A DNA stretch of 64,000 nt from Pelagibacterium xiamenense. GTDB lineage: Bacteria > Pseudomonadota > Alphaproteobacteria > Rhizobiales > Devosiaceae. Position numbers and translations under genes: made by a program. Below the pieces are notes generated by a model that was not told where the DNA came from, made no database searches, and saw nothing but the letters and a program-made list of their open reading frames with translations. The first letter of the stretch is position 1. Every line of letters begins with the position of its first letter. The stretch covers positions 1,302,001 to 1,366,000 of the forward strand of contig NZ_JAJOYS010000001.1 of the NCBI RefSeq assembly GCF_021166475.1, in the 5' to 3' direction. Of the stretch, positions 42,041-49,798 are shown piece by piece.

Positions 42041-43001
42041 TGCGGGTCCCGTTTGATGTGCCAGTTGGCGCGTCGCGCAAGTCGCGGCCGGTTAGCGATA
42101 GAAAGACACTTTCAAGGCTTGGCTGCTCGACGGAAATCCCACGCAATTGCGTCCCCAATTCAGCAAGCAAAGCGTCCGCGCTCACGGTTTGGTCAATGGC
42201 GATGAGCAGTTGACCATCTGCGGTTTCCACGGCGTCCGGATAGCGTTTGACGAGCGTTGCTCGAACCATTTCTCCGCGCGGGGAGACCTTCAAAAGCGTT
42301 CGGCCATAGTCCGCCTTGAGCGCATCGGGCGCTCCGCAGGCGAGGATTTTGCCGTGGTCGATGATGTAGACGGCGTCGCTGCCTTCCACCTCGTCGATAT
42401 AATGGGTTGTGACGATGAGCGTCAGGCCCTGGGTGTCTCTCAGGGTTTCGAGATAGCTCCAGATCTTTGCACGCGATTGCGCATCGAGTCCGATCGTAGG
42501 TTCGTCGAGAAAGAGGATCCGGGGCTCGTGCATCAGCGCTCGCGCGATCTCCAACCGCCTCCGCATACCCGAGGACAACGTGCGCGTCACGGCATTGCCC
42601 CAGTCGGCCAGCTCCACCAGTTCGAGCACCGCGTCGGCGCGCGCTCGCCGTTCGGAACGGCACATCTGATAAACCATGCCGTGGAAGGTGAGGTTTTCGC
42701 GCACCGTCAGGCGGGTATCCAGCGTGGGCTCCTGAAAGACCACACCGAGCTTTTGACGGGCCTTGAGCGGATGGCGGACGGCATCGATCCCGGACACCTC
42801 CACGTGCCCGCTATCGGGCTTGCCGATCGTGCAGAGGATATCGATCAGTGTCGATTTGCCCGCGCCGTTTGGTCCTACCAGCGCCAAGACATTGCCCTCG
42901 GGCACCGAAAGATTCACATCGTCGAGCGCCAGGACCCGGCCGAAGCGTTTCGAAACATTCCGAACGTTGATAGCGAGGGCAGGAGAGACGGAGACACTCA
43001 T
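42033..43001 (-). CDS. ABC-2 exporter ATPase (DrrA/PedA-like)
   Basis: A 322-residue ATPase with Walker A GPNGAGKSTLIDILCTI, signature LSSGMRRRLEIARALMHEP, Walker B ILFLDEPTIGLDAQSRAKIW and H-loop VTTHYIDEVEGSD. The C-terminal 80 residues form the DrrA-type extension ending VEQPSLESVFLSLTGRDLRD. This is the exporter class, and the matching permease is the ABC-2 gene at 38543. An importer (38-kb to 42-kb genes SsuC/A/B-like) lies between the two halves. Overlaps the site-2-protease-like gene by four bases. Confidence 0.92.
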   Translation of the reverse strand: MSVSVSPALAINVRNVSKRFGRVLALDDVNLSVPEGNVLALVGPNGAGKSTLIDILCTIGKPDSGHVEVSGIDAVRHPLKARQKLGVVFQEPTLDTRLTVRENLTFHGMVYQMCRSERRARADAVLELVELADWGNAVTRTLSSGMRRRLEIARALMHEPRILFLDEPTIGLDAQSRAKIWSYLETLRDTQGLTLIVTTHYIDEVEGSDAVYIIDHGKILACGAPDALKADYGRTLLKVSPRGEMVRATLVKRYPDAVETADGQLLIAIDQTVSADALLAELGTQLRGISVEQPSLESVFLSLTGRDLRDAPTGTSNGTRNA

Positions 43002-43603
43002 ATACTGGCCTCGATCCAGGCAATTGGATTTGACGAAACCAATGCGTGAAAGGACAGGCCCCCCTCGGCAATGACTAGCGAGGTCAAGCCCGAGCGCCTG
43101 GCAATGGAGTCAAATGCAGACGGCGCAAGGTATTGAAGAATGTATCCGCCCAATAGCGGCGGCAGGGGGAGGAGATTGAGCAGTGCGAAGCCAAAACTTG
43201 CCTCCCTCAATGTTCTGACGAGCGTGAGTGCGAACGCGGAACTCGATTGCGGCCAGTAGGCGGCGATGACCGGGCTCAGTTGACCGATACCCAATCCGAA
43301 GGCGATCAGCGCGGCCTCTCCGCAAAGCGCAACAATGATAGGTCGCGCGGCCGGGCAGCTGTCCTGTGTTGGCTCGAGCGTCAGCAATTTGGTCCATCCT
43401 GCAAGCATCGCCGTCGTGGCCACGAGCGACCAAAGGCTCGTATGGGCGACCGGATTGGACGTCAGCCTGCCGTCGAATTTCGGACCGTGATCTCCAAGCT
43501 GGTCCGCTACAAGCGCGAGAAACGCGCCCAGCAGTGTCGCGACAACAGTGGCCGCGAGAATACGCGCCAGAATGGACTGAAAACTGAGATCCAGAATTGG
43601 CAT
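42998..43603 (-). CDS. Catalytically degenerate site-2 protease-like (M50) membrane protein
   Basis: A 201-residue membrane protein from ATG 43603. It aligns by eye with prokaryotic M50 site-2 proteases: ALVADQLGDHGPKFDGRLTSNPVAH (about 30-54) matches the family segment after the zinc motif, and LLNLLPLPPLLGGYIL (141-156) matches NLLPIPPLDGG. However, the HExxH zinc motif expected just before is replaced by LLGAFL (about 24-29), and the Asp zinc ligand of LDGG is Leu (151). It therefore looks like a pseudoprotease with four to six membrane helices. Co-translated with the DrrA-type ATPase (four-base overlap); it may scaffold or regulate the exporter. Confidence 0.75.
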   Translation of the reverse strand: MPILDLSFQSILARILAATVVATLLGAFLALVADQLGDHGPKFDGRLTSNPVAHTSLWSLVATTAMLAGWTKLLTLEPTQDSCPAARPIIVALCGEAALIAFGLGIGQLSPVIAAYWPQSSSAFALTLVRTLREASFGFALLNLLPLPPLLGGYILQYLAPSAFDSIARRSGLTSLVIAEGGLSFHALVSSNPIAWIEASI

Positions 43604-43646
43604 GTCGTGCCCCCTCCCAAAGGCCGCAACAGCGTTGTTCGCGGCC

Positions 43647-44486
43647 TTAACCGGAGCTCGACGGAACGGAGCGTTTCGCCTTGCCGGTATAACTCCAGAG
43701 GTATTGCCGAGGCAGTGGTCCCTTGTTGCGCCCGCCCTGCTGCATCTGCTCCCACGCGTGCGCCATGATTCCAACGTTGCGCGATATGCAGAACAGGCCA
43801 CGCGCCAGCGGCGCGGGAAAGCCCAGTTCGGCGTAGATAACCGCGGTCGCGCCGTCGATGTTCATCGGGATCGGGCGCCCCTTGCGTTCGGTAAGGGTCG
43901 CCTCGATGCTCTCTGCGATAGACACGAAGCCGCCTCCGACTACGCCGTGCGAGGCTGCGTCGCGCACCAGGGCCATGAGTCTCGGTGCACGCGGATCAAC
44001 GGGATGAAAACGGTGCCCGAATCCGGGCAGGTATTTCCCGTGTTCTTCAATAAACGTATCGATGCCGTCCGCAACGGCGGCATCGAGATCCTGCCCGCCG
44101 TCGATTCGGGCTGCGATGGCGCAATAGAGTTCGACCGCCTGTTCGCCGGCGCCGCCATGCACGTCGCCAAGGACGTTCATCGCAGATGCCATCGCGTTGT
44201 TGAGCCCCACACCGCAGGTCGAGGCCATACGAGAGATCGCAATCGAAGGGGCTTGCGGACCATGGTCGACCCCGGCCACAAGCGCGGCATCGAGCAATTG
44301 CGCCTGCTCGCGTGTCGGCAATTCGCCACGCGTCATCAGCCAGATCATTTGCGCGAAATTGGCGGATCCGATCAGCTCCTCGATGGGGTAGCCCCAGAAG
44401 CGGATGATGCCGGGTTCCATTTCAATGATGTCGGTTTGCCACCAATCCATCATCGCTTGCTTGGCCGAGCGATCGGTGTCGGGCAT
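43647..44486 (-). CDS. Citrate synthase-fold protein, citryl-CoA lyase-like
   Basis: A 279-residue protein corresponding to the C-terminal catalytic half of citrate synthase. Candidate catalytic residues are H110 (GDVHGGAGEQ), H158 (GFGHRFHP) and D211 (PMNIDGATAVIYAELGFP). It lacks much of the N-terminal large-domain portion of 370-430-residue citrate synthases, and its size matches citryl-CoA lyases and related stand-alone lyases. These cleave citryl-CoA or malyl/citramalyl-type thioesters, or run in the synthetic direction. Third gene of the ten-gene run, directly after a ThDP enzyme and a CoA-acylating aldehyde dehydrogenase, so an acyl-CoA substrate from the latter is plausible. Confidence 0.8.
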   Translation of the reverse strand: MPDTDRSAKQAMMDWWQTDIIEMEPGIIRFWGYPIEELIGSANFAQMIWLMTRGELPTREQAQLLDAALVAGVDHGPQAPSIAISRMASTCGVGLNNAMASAMNVLGDVHGGAGEQAVELYCAIAARIDGGQDLDAAVADGIDTFIEEHGKYLPGFGHRFHPVDPRAPRLMALVRDAASHGVVGGGFVSIAESIEATLTERKGRPIPMNIDGATAVIYAELGFPAPLARGLFCISRNVGIMAHAWEQMQQGGRNKGPLPRQYLWSYTGKAKRSVPSSSG

Positions 44487-44502
44487 GGAATCCTCCTCGA
44501 AC

Positions 44503-46254
44503 CTAAGTGGCGACGTGACCGACGTTCTTGCCGGGCGAATAGATGTCGAGAATGTTCCAATGGCCCGTCGTCGGCGTGGGATTGTTGATCATCATCACGT
44601 CGATCACCGTGGGTTTCCCCGAAGCAATAGCGGCTTCAAGCGCGGGCTTGAACGCCTCGGCGGAATTGATCCGGATGCCTTCGACCCCGAATGAACGGGC
44701 CATGGCCGCAAAGTCCGGAATGCGCGCGTCGGTGTCGGGAAAGACCGTACCCAGCGTCAAGCCGAAATGCGCCTTTTGAAGCCCCGCGATCGTGCCGTAG
44801 GCGTTGTTGTTCATCACTACCCAGACGATGCCGAGCCCTTCTTCGCGCGCGGTAGCGAGCATGGCCGGGTTTTGTCCGAACCCGCCATCACCTACCAACG
44901 AGACAACGACACGGTCGGGCCTGGCGATCTTGACGCCAAGTGCAGCGGGGGGGCCGAAACCCATCGTCGCGAAGCCGCCGGGAGTAAGGATGGTGCCGGG
45001 GGTATAGATATCGAACTGCTGACCGACCCCGTTCTTGTTCCAACCCACATCGGTGGTGATGTACCCGTCGCGCGGCAGGCAGGCGCGCACGTCTGCAAGA
45101 ATGCGCTCCGGCATCATCGGAAAGGCGTCCGAAGTCGCGTTCTCATGGTTCGATGCCTTGAACTTCGTGCGGAAGTCGGAAATCGCAGCCCGTAGGGCAT
45201 CGTCCTTGCGCCCGTTCGGGTAGAGCCGCCTTGCGGTGGCGAGAAGCTGCCCCAGAGCGGCCTTGAGGTCCGCGACAACCCCGATTTCGACGGGGAAATT
45301 CCGTCCGATCTCTGAAGGATCGATATCGATGTGAAGAAGCTTCGTGGGGGGAATATTGAACGTATAATCCCGGTACCAGGACGAACTGTCCGCTTCTTTG
45401 AAGCGGGTCCCGACGGCAAGAATTGTTTCGGCGTTCAGGCAGGTATCGTTGCAAAGCTGCGTGCCCCAGAAACCCGTCATCCCGAGTGTCATATCGTGGT
45501 CGTCGGGGATGACACCCTTGCCCATGAGACTGTGGGCGACGGGGATCGAGAGATGCTCGGCGAGCGCCGCCAGATCGTCTGACGCCCGGGCAAGCAGAAC
45601 GCCGCCGCCCGCATAAATGAGCGGGCGTTCGATCTCCGCGAGTTCGCGCACGATCCGTTCGGCGGTATCGGTAGAAAGGCTAGGCCGTACGAGCTCTTGC
45701 GTGGTCTGGCGTAGATCAAACGCCGATCCGTCGATCTCGGCGGAAAATACATCCATGGGCACGCTTACAAGTACCGGTCCCGGTTGACCGCTCTCGGCGA
45801 GCTGGAAAGCTTTCTGGATGATCTCGGGGAAAAGATCGGCCCGGTCGACCCTCCACGCACGCTTGACGAAAGGACGGTAGACCTCCCACTGTGCTGCGTC
45901 GGCGTGGAGGTTGATCTCCTGATGCGGGTGCTTGCCATAATAGTGCGAGGGGATATCGCCGGCGATCACGACCATCGGAATGCAGTCGAGAGCGGCATTG
46001 GCAACGCCGGTCGCCGCATTGGTCATGCCCGGCCCCAAATGGCTGAGCACGACCGACGCTTTGCCGGTCACGCGCGCGTACCCATCGGCCGCGTGCGCTG
46101 CGATCTGCTCATGCCGGACGTTGACGAATTTAAGGCTCGTATTGGCCATCGCCGCCAGCACGGCGATATTGGTGTGTCCGCACAGCCCGAAGATGTGCTT
46201 GACCCCGCGGCGCTCGAGATAGCGCACCAGCAGATCGGCTACTTTTTCTTTCAT
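44503..46254 (-). CDS. Thiamine diphosphate-dependent enzyme (acetolactate synthase/2-hydroxyacyl-CoA lyase superfamily)
   Basis: A 583-residue three-domain ThDP enzyme. The catalytic glutamate is E49 (VNVRHEQIAAHAADGYAR), the central domain (about 190-330) is LIYAGGGVLLARASDDLAAL-like, and the cofactor motif begins GDG at 455 and ends NNN at 482-484. The family makes or breaks C-C bonds next to a carbonyl: acetolactate synthase, glyoxylate carboligase, oxalyl-CoA decarboxylase, 2-hydroxyacyl-CoA lyase. No small regulatory subunit follows, which argues against a biosynthetic acetolactate synthase. It lies between the acylating aldehyde dehydrogenase and the citryl-CoA lyase-like gene, suggesting a shared carbon route. 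The exact reaction is not assignable. Confidence 0.85.
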   Translation of the reverse strand: MKEKVADLLVRYLERRGVKHIFGLCGHTNIAVLAAMANTSLKFVNVRHEQIAAHAADGYARVTGKASVVLSHLGPGMTNAATGVANAALDCIPMVVIAGDIPSHYYGKHPHQEINLHADAAQWEVYRPFVKRAWRVDRADLFPEIIQKAFQLAESGQPGPVLVSVPMDVFSAEIDGSAFDLRQTTQELVRPSLSTDTAERIVRELAEIERPLIYAGGGVLLARASDDLAALAEHLSIPVAHSLMGKGVIPDDHDMTLGMTGFWGTQLCNDTCLNAETILAVGTRFKEADSSSWYRDYTFNIPPTKLLHIDIDPSEIGRNFPVEIGVVADLKAALGQLLATARRLYPNGRKDDALRAAISDFRTKFKASNHENATSDAFPMMPERILADVRACLPRDGYITTDVGWNKNGVGQQFDIYTPGTILTPGGFATMGFGPPAALGVKIARPDRVVVSLVGDGGFGQNPAMLATAREEGLGIVWVVMNNNAYGTIAGLQKAHFGLTLGTVFPDTDARIPDFAAMARSFGVEGIRINSAEAFKPALEAAIASGKPTVIDVMMINNPTPTTGHWNILDIYSPGKNVGHVAT

Positions 46255-46292
46255 GGCTGTCGAGGCCTCCCGTTTTCTTGTCGTTCTTGGGG

Positions 46293-47699
46293 CTACATCG
46301 TTTCGGTGTTGTAGAACTCGCCGAACAATTCTTCGTCGCTCGGGCGGTCCTCCGGGATAGGTCGGGAAACCCAGGTGACGTTCATGTAGTGCTTGAGCGA
46401 AATGTTCTCGTTGGTGATATTGCCGCCCCAGATCCCACAGCCCAGGCTCGAGGTCATCGGCATGCCGTTGGTGAACGAGCCGGCATTGGCCTTGGATTGG
46501 GGTTGGCGCACCATCATGCGGCTTACCGGCGCGACCCGCGCGAGACGGTCTATATTTTCATCGCTGTGCGAGTAGATGCCGCACGAATGGCCCTTGCCGC
46601 CGACCTCGTAGATCTGCCGGACCATTTCGAGTGCCTGATCGAACGTCTCGTATTTGTAGACGGCGAGAGTCACCGAGAGCTTCTCCTTGGAAAAGAAGTG
46701 CTCCTTGCCGATCTTGTCTTGCCGAACGATGAGGAACCTGGTGCTTTCAGGAACAGCGAACCCCGCGGCCTCGGCGATGCGGGCAGCCGGGACAGCGACG
46801 GTATCGATTTTGCGGGCGCCTTCATCGTCCCAGAGCGCGCCTTTGAGCTTTCGCTTTTCCTCTTCGGAGCACAAATAACCGCCTTCAGCCCGAAGCGCCT
46901 CGAGCATCGCATCGTAAATCTTGGCGTCGATCAGCATGTTGCCGTCGGCCGAACACCCTGAGCCAAAGTCCGAAAGCTTGGACGTTCGCGTGTTCTGTGC
47001 CGCTTGTTCGATGTCGGCCGTTTCATCGATGACGATCGTGGAATTACCGGCGCCAACACCGTAGGCAGGCTTACCGGAGCTATAGGCCGCGCGCACCATT
47101 GGCGCGCCACCCGTCGCCATCGTGAGGTCGCAGATCGACATCAACTCGTTGGTGAGCGGGATGGAAGGGCTTTCGACACATTGAAGGAGGTCCGCCGGAG
47201 CACCGATCTTCTCGAGCTGCCGCCTCATGATCGAAACCATTTCGTTGGTGGTCTTTTTCGCCCGCGGATGCGGCGAAAAGATCACCGCGTTCTTGCACTT
47301 GAGCGCATAAATGGCCGTCACCGGGGGCGTGAGGGCAGGGTTAGTCGTCGGAATCAGCGAGGCGATGACGCCGGCAGGTTTGGCGTACTTCACAATCCCT
47401 TTCTCCGGCAGTTCCTCGATCACCCCAACGCTTTTTCCGCGCAAGGCGTCACGCAACACGCCGATGATCTTGAAGCGTTTGGCAGGCCGGCCTTCCCGGT
47501 CGCCGAGGCCGCTTTCGTCGACACCCATATGGGCGAGGCGCGTGAACGTCTTTTCGTTTGCCGTGGCCCAGCCGATGGCGCGCGCGACGCGGTCGACGTC
47601 CTCCTGGGTGTAGTGGGCGATCCGCTCCATGGCCCGGCGCCCGCGTGCCAGCATATCTGCGGCCAGTTGTTTTTCATCAGCTGTGATTTCGCGCGCCAT
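46293..47699 (-). CDS. CoA-acylating aldehyde dehydrogenase (EutE/SauS-like)
   Basis: A 468-residue aldehyde dehydrogenase of the CoA-acylating branch. Visible features are PAGVIASLIPTTNPALTPP, VGAGNSTIVIDETADI and catalytic C249 (DFGSGCSADGN). The end SLGCGIWGGNITNENISLKHYMNVTWVSRPI is typical of EutE, AdhE N-domain and sulfoacetaldehyde dehydrogenase SauS. It should convert an aldehyde plus CoA and NAD(P)+ to acyl-CoA. SauS resemblance is noted, but no sulfoacetate genes are present. First gene of the ten-gene minus-strand run; its 364-bp upstream region is shared with a ThuA-like gene. Confidence 0.9.
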   Translation of the reverse strand: MAREITADEKQLAADMLARGRRAMERIAHYTQEDVDRVARAIGWATANEKTFTRLAHMGVDESGLGDREGRPAKRFKIIGVLRDALRGKSVGVIEELPEKGIVKYAKPAGVIASLIPTTNPALTPPVTAIYALKCKNAVIFSPHPRAKKTTNEMVSIMRRQLEKIGAPADLLQCVESPSIPLTNELMSICDLTMATGGAPMVRAAYSSGKPAYGVGAGNSTIVIDETADIEQAAQNTRTSKLSDFGSGCSADGNMLIDAKIYDAMLEALRAEGGYLCSEEEKRKLKGALWDDEGARKIDTVAVPAARIAEAAGFAVPESTRFLIVRQDKIGKEHFFSKEKLSVTLAVYKYETFDQALEMVRQIYEVGGKGHSCGIYSHSDENIDRLARVAPVSRMMVRQPQSKANAGSFTNGMPMTSSLGCGIWGGNITNENISLKHYMNVTWVSRPIPEDRPSDEELFGEFYNTETM

Positions 47700-48063
47700 C
47701 GCATGTCTCCTCGGGACAGGCCGGGCAAAGACGCCCGTCCTGCATCAGGTTTCGTTTAGCAGGTATGCTATCGAATGTTCATAACATCATGTCAATGATA
47801 TTTTCTCATATGTTTTCCAATTTGAGTGATAAAAATGCGGCTGGTGACAGCGCTTAGCAAGCGCAAGGAAGCCGGTCGATCAAAGACCTTTGGCGGGCAC
47901 CAGCCCATTTTCGCGATACATGTGCATGATAAAATTAAAAATCACACATAAAATAAGAAATGTATGCGAAGGTATTGCTTCGCAGGTAAAGTGGTGTCTA
48001 AAACAGGCTTGCCAGTTTGGGGCACACACCCCGCAGCACGAGATGGCAAAGGAGGAGATTGCT
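47700..48063. promoter_or_regulatory. AT-rich divergent control region, aldehyde dehydrogenase run and ThuA-like gene
   Basis: This 364-bp gap is clearly more AT-rich than its neighbours and holds the promoters of two divergent units. CATATGAGAAAA (reverse complement of 47801-47812) resembles CGTATGAGAAAG at 49087-49098 before the nearby GntR gene. Short inverted motifs (ATACATGTGCATG near 47919, TGTATGCGAAGG near 47960) also occur. GGAGGAG precedes the ThuA-like start. I see no gene in it. Confidence 0.4.
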
Positions 48064-48978
48064 ATGGTGTATAGGTCAATGAAGCGCGCATTTGGCGCGG
48101 CGGCATGCGTACTGGCCCTGTCGGGCGTAGTCGGAGGCGCGTTTGCACAAGAGGATATGGCGGGGCCCGAACCGCGCTACACTACGTTCGAGAAATACGG
48201 CTTTTGCGGCAGCGTCGATGAGACCTGTTACAACGCCTGGTTCGATCGCACGTCAGGCGACGAGGAGCCGTGGAAAGTCCTGATCTTTTACCACGTCGCG
48301 CCCGGTGTTGGGCCGCACGACAACCGCGAGGCCGGTGTGTCGGTCCTCGAAGACATGCTTGAAGCCGAAGGTTACGAGGTGACAAGCACGCAGGATCCCG
48401 CCGATCTCGAGAGCGGTTTCCGGCTGCGCCCCTACGATGCCATCGTCTTCTTCAACACCGGGCGTGACGCGGTATCGAGCCTCGGTATGATGGCACTGCG
48501 CATCTACATCGAAGGCGGCGGTGGCTTTGTGGGCATCCACAACGCGTTCGGTACGAACTTCAACGACACCTGGTTCGAAGGCTTGCTGGGGGCGCAACTC
48601 TTCGACCACGGCCCGCGTCAAACCGGAACCGTGATTTCGCATAGCGACAACGATGTTTCGGTTGCCCACCTCGACGGCGTCGAATTCGGTCCGGAGGAGT
48701 TCTACAACGTGCATCCTGATCCCCGCTGGCTCAGCGATGTCCGCGTCCTTCTCAGTGTCGATAACGCGACCCGGACAGAGGGCGTCAGCGGGTACTACGG
48801 CCATCCGGGCATGGGCGAAACCAACCCCGTGTCCTGGTGCCACTACTACGATGGCGGCCGCGCGTGGGTGACGACGCTTGGGCACAGCGTCGAAATCCTT
48901 GTCGACGAAAATTGGCGTCAGCACATCCTTGGCGGCATCGACGGTGTCATGGGCAAGGAGCCTTTCTGCCAGGAATAG
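48064..48978 (+). CDS. Exported ThuA-like domain protein
   Basis: A 304-residue protein from ATG 48064, with GGAGGAG about 9 bases upstream. The signal peptide (about 1-28) ends GGAFA|QED. The mature part has a ThuA-like class I glutamine amidotransferase fold: KVLIFYHVAPGVGPHDNREAGVSVLEDMLEAEGYEV, YDAIVFFNTGRDAVSS, then GGGGFVGIHNAFGTNFNDTWFEGLLGAQLFDHGPR. Trehalose-utilisation ThuA is cytoplasmic, whereas this one is exported, like ThuA domains found with quinoproteins and periplasmic sugar enzymes. Four cysteines in the mature protein could form disulfides. Function unknown; possibly periplasmic sugar or lactone processing. Confidence 0.83.
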   Translation: MVYRSMKRAFGAAACVLALSGVVGGAFAQEDMAGPEPRYTTFEKYGFCGSVDETCYNAWFDRTSGDEEPWKVLIFYHVAPGVGPHDNREAGVSVLEDMLEAEGYEVTSTQDPADLESGFRLRPYDAIVFFNTGRDAVSSLGMMALRIYIEGGGGFVGIHNAFGTNFNDTWFEGLLGAQLFDHGPRQTGTVISHSDNDVSVAHLDGVEFGPEEFYNVHPDPRWLSDVRVLLSVDNATRTEGVSGYYGHPGMGETNPVSWCHYYDGGRAWVTTLGHSVEILVDENWRQHILGGIDGVMGKEPFCQE

Positions 48979-49085
48979 GGCTGAGCCCATCATCTACCGC
49001 CGTGTGCAGTTGCTCCGGCCTCTTGAACGCGGCTTCGGCCGCGTTCTTGCTTTTTGCGTGGTTTTCAGGCAATCAGATGCATGTT

Positions 49086-49098
49086 TCGTATGAGAAAG
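49086..49098 (+). promoter_or_regulatory. TCGTATGA element before the GntR gene, candidate autoregulatory site
   Basis: TTC-GTAT-GAG-like half-palindrome directly upstream of the GntR start. The 8-mer TCGTATGA recurs twice upstream of the cytochrome c gene (59213-59220 and 59232-59239). Recurrence of one 8-mer in three control regions in 10 kb suggests a shared regulator, perhaps this GntR protein. Inference only. Confidence 0.4.
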
Positions 49099-49099
49099 C

Positions 49100-49798
49100 G
49101 TGAAATATATGCTGCATCGCAAGTTTGACGAGTTCGGGCAGGACGGCGAAACCGTCGGCGATATCGCATTTCGTCGGATTCGAACGGACATCATTCACGG
49201 TCGGCTCAAACCGGGTCAGAAGCTTCGCCTTGAAGTTCTCAAGGAAAAATACGGCGTCAGCGTTTCGACCCTGCGCGAAATCCTGAGCAAGCTTACGGTT
49301 GAGGAATTCGTAAGCGCGGAGGGCCAGCGCGGCTTTGAGGTAACCCAGGTATCTCAGGCGGGCCTCAGGGATGTTGCTGACCTCAGGCTCCTTCTGGAGA
49401 CCTATGCATTACGCAAGTCCTTCGCTGAGGGGGATCTCGAGTGGGAGGGCGCCGTGGTGTCGGCACACTACAAGCTTGCGCAGGTGGAGAAGAACCTGAT
49501 CGGCGGCGATCAGTCTCAGGTCGAGCGTTGGGTCGGACAGGATTGGGGCTTTCACCACGCGACGATTTCCGCTTGCGCAGCTCCGGCGTTGATGACGACG
49601 CACTCGTCGGTCTTCGACAGATTTTTGCGGTATCACATGCTGGTGCTCGACTTCCGTGGCAAGCCTGCCGCCGAGGAGCATGAGAGGCTGCGTGACCTGG
49701 CGCTGGCGCGCGATGCCGACCGGGCCGTGGACGTGCTGACCGCGCACGTCCAGAGCGGCGTTGAGCATATACTAGGCACGGGGAAAATCCCGGCCTAG
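49100..49798 (+). CDS. GntR-family regulator, FadR subfamily (FCD domain), second copy
   Basis: A 232-residue regulator from GTG 49100 (an ATG three codons on is also possible). The winged helix covers about 22-85 (IAFRRIRTDIIHGRLKPGQKLRLEVLKEKYGVSVSTLREILSKLTVEEFVSAEGQRGFEV). The FCD domain follows, with DLRLLLETYALRKS, WGFHHATISACAAP and EEHERLRDLALARD. Such regulators bind organic acids. Its neighbours are the ThuA-like gene upstream and the convergent aroE-like gene, which it overlaps by four bases. Candidate targets are the aldehyde dehydrogenase run and the PQQ trio. Confidence 0.9.
   Translation: MKYMLHRKFDEFGQDGETVGDIAFRRIRTDIIHGRLKPGQKLRLEVLKEKYGVSVSTLREILSKLTVEEFVSAEGQRGFEVTQVSQAGLRDVADLRLLLETYALRKSFAEGDLEWEGAVVSAHYKLAQVEKNLIGGDQSQVERWVGQDWGFHHATISACAAPALMTTHSSVFDRFLRYHMLVLDFRGKPAAEEHERLRDLALARDADRAVDVLTAHVQSGVEHILGTGKIPA

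Noticed and set aside
44503-46254. Sulfoacetaldehyde acetyltransferase (Xsc) identity for the ThDP enzyme
   Set aside because: The neighbouring dehydrogenase resembles SauS, which prompted the idea, but the N-terminal sequence (IFGLCGHTNIAVLAAM, VRHEQIAAHAADGYAR) does not match the Xsc pattern, and no phosphotransacetylase or sulfonate gene is present.
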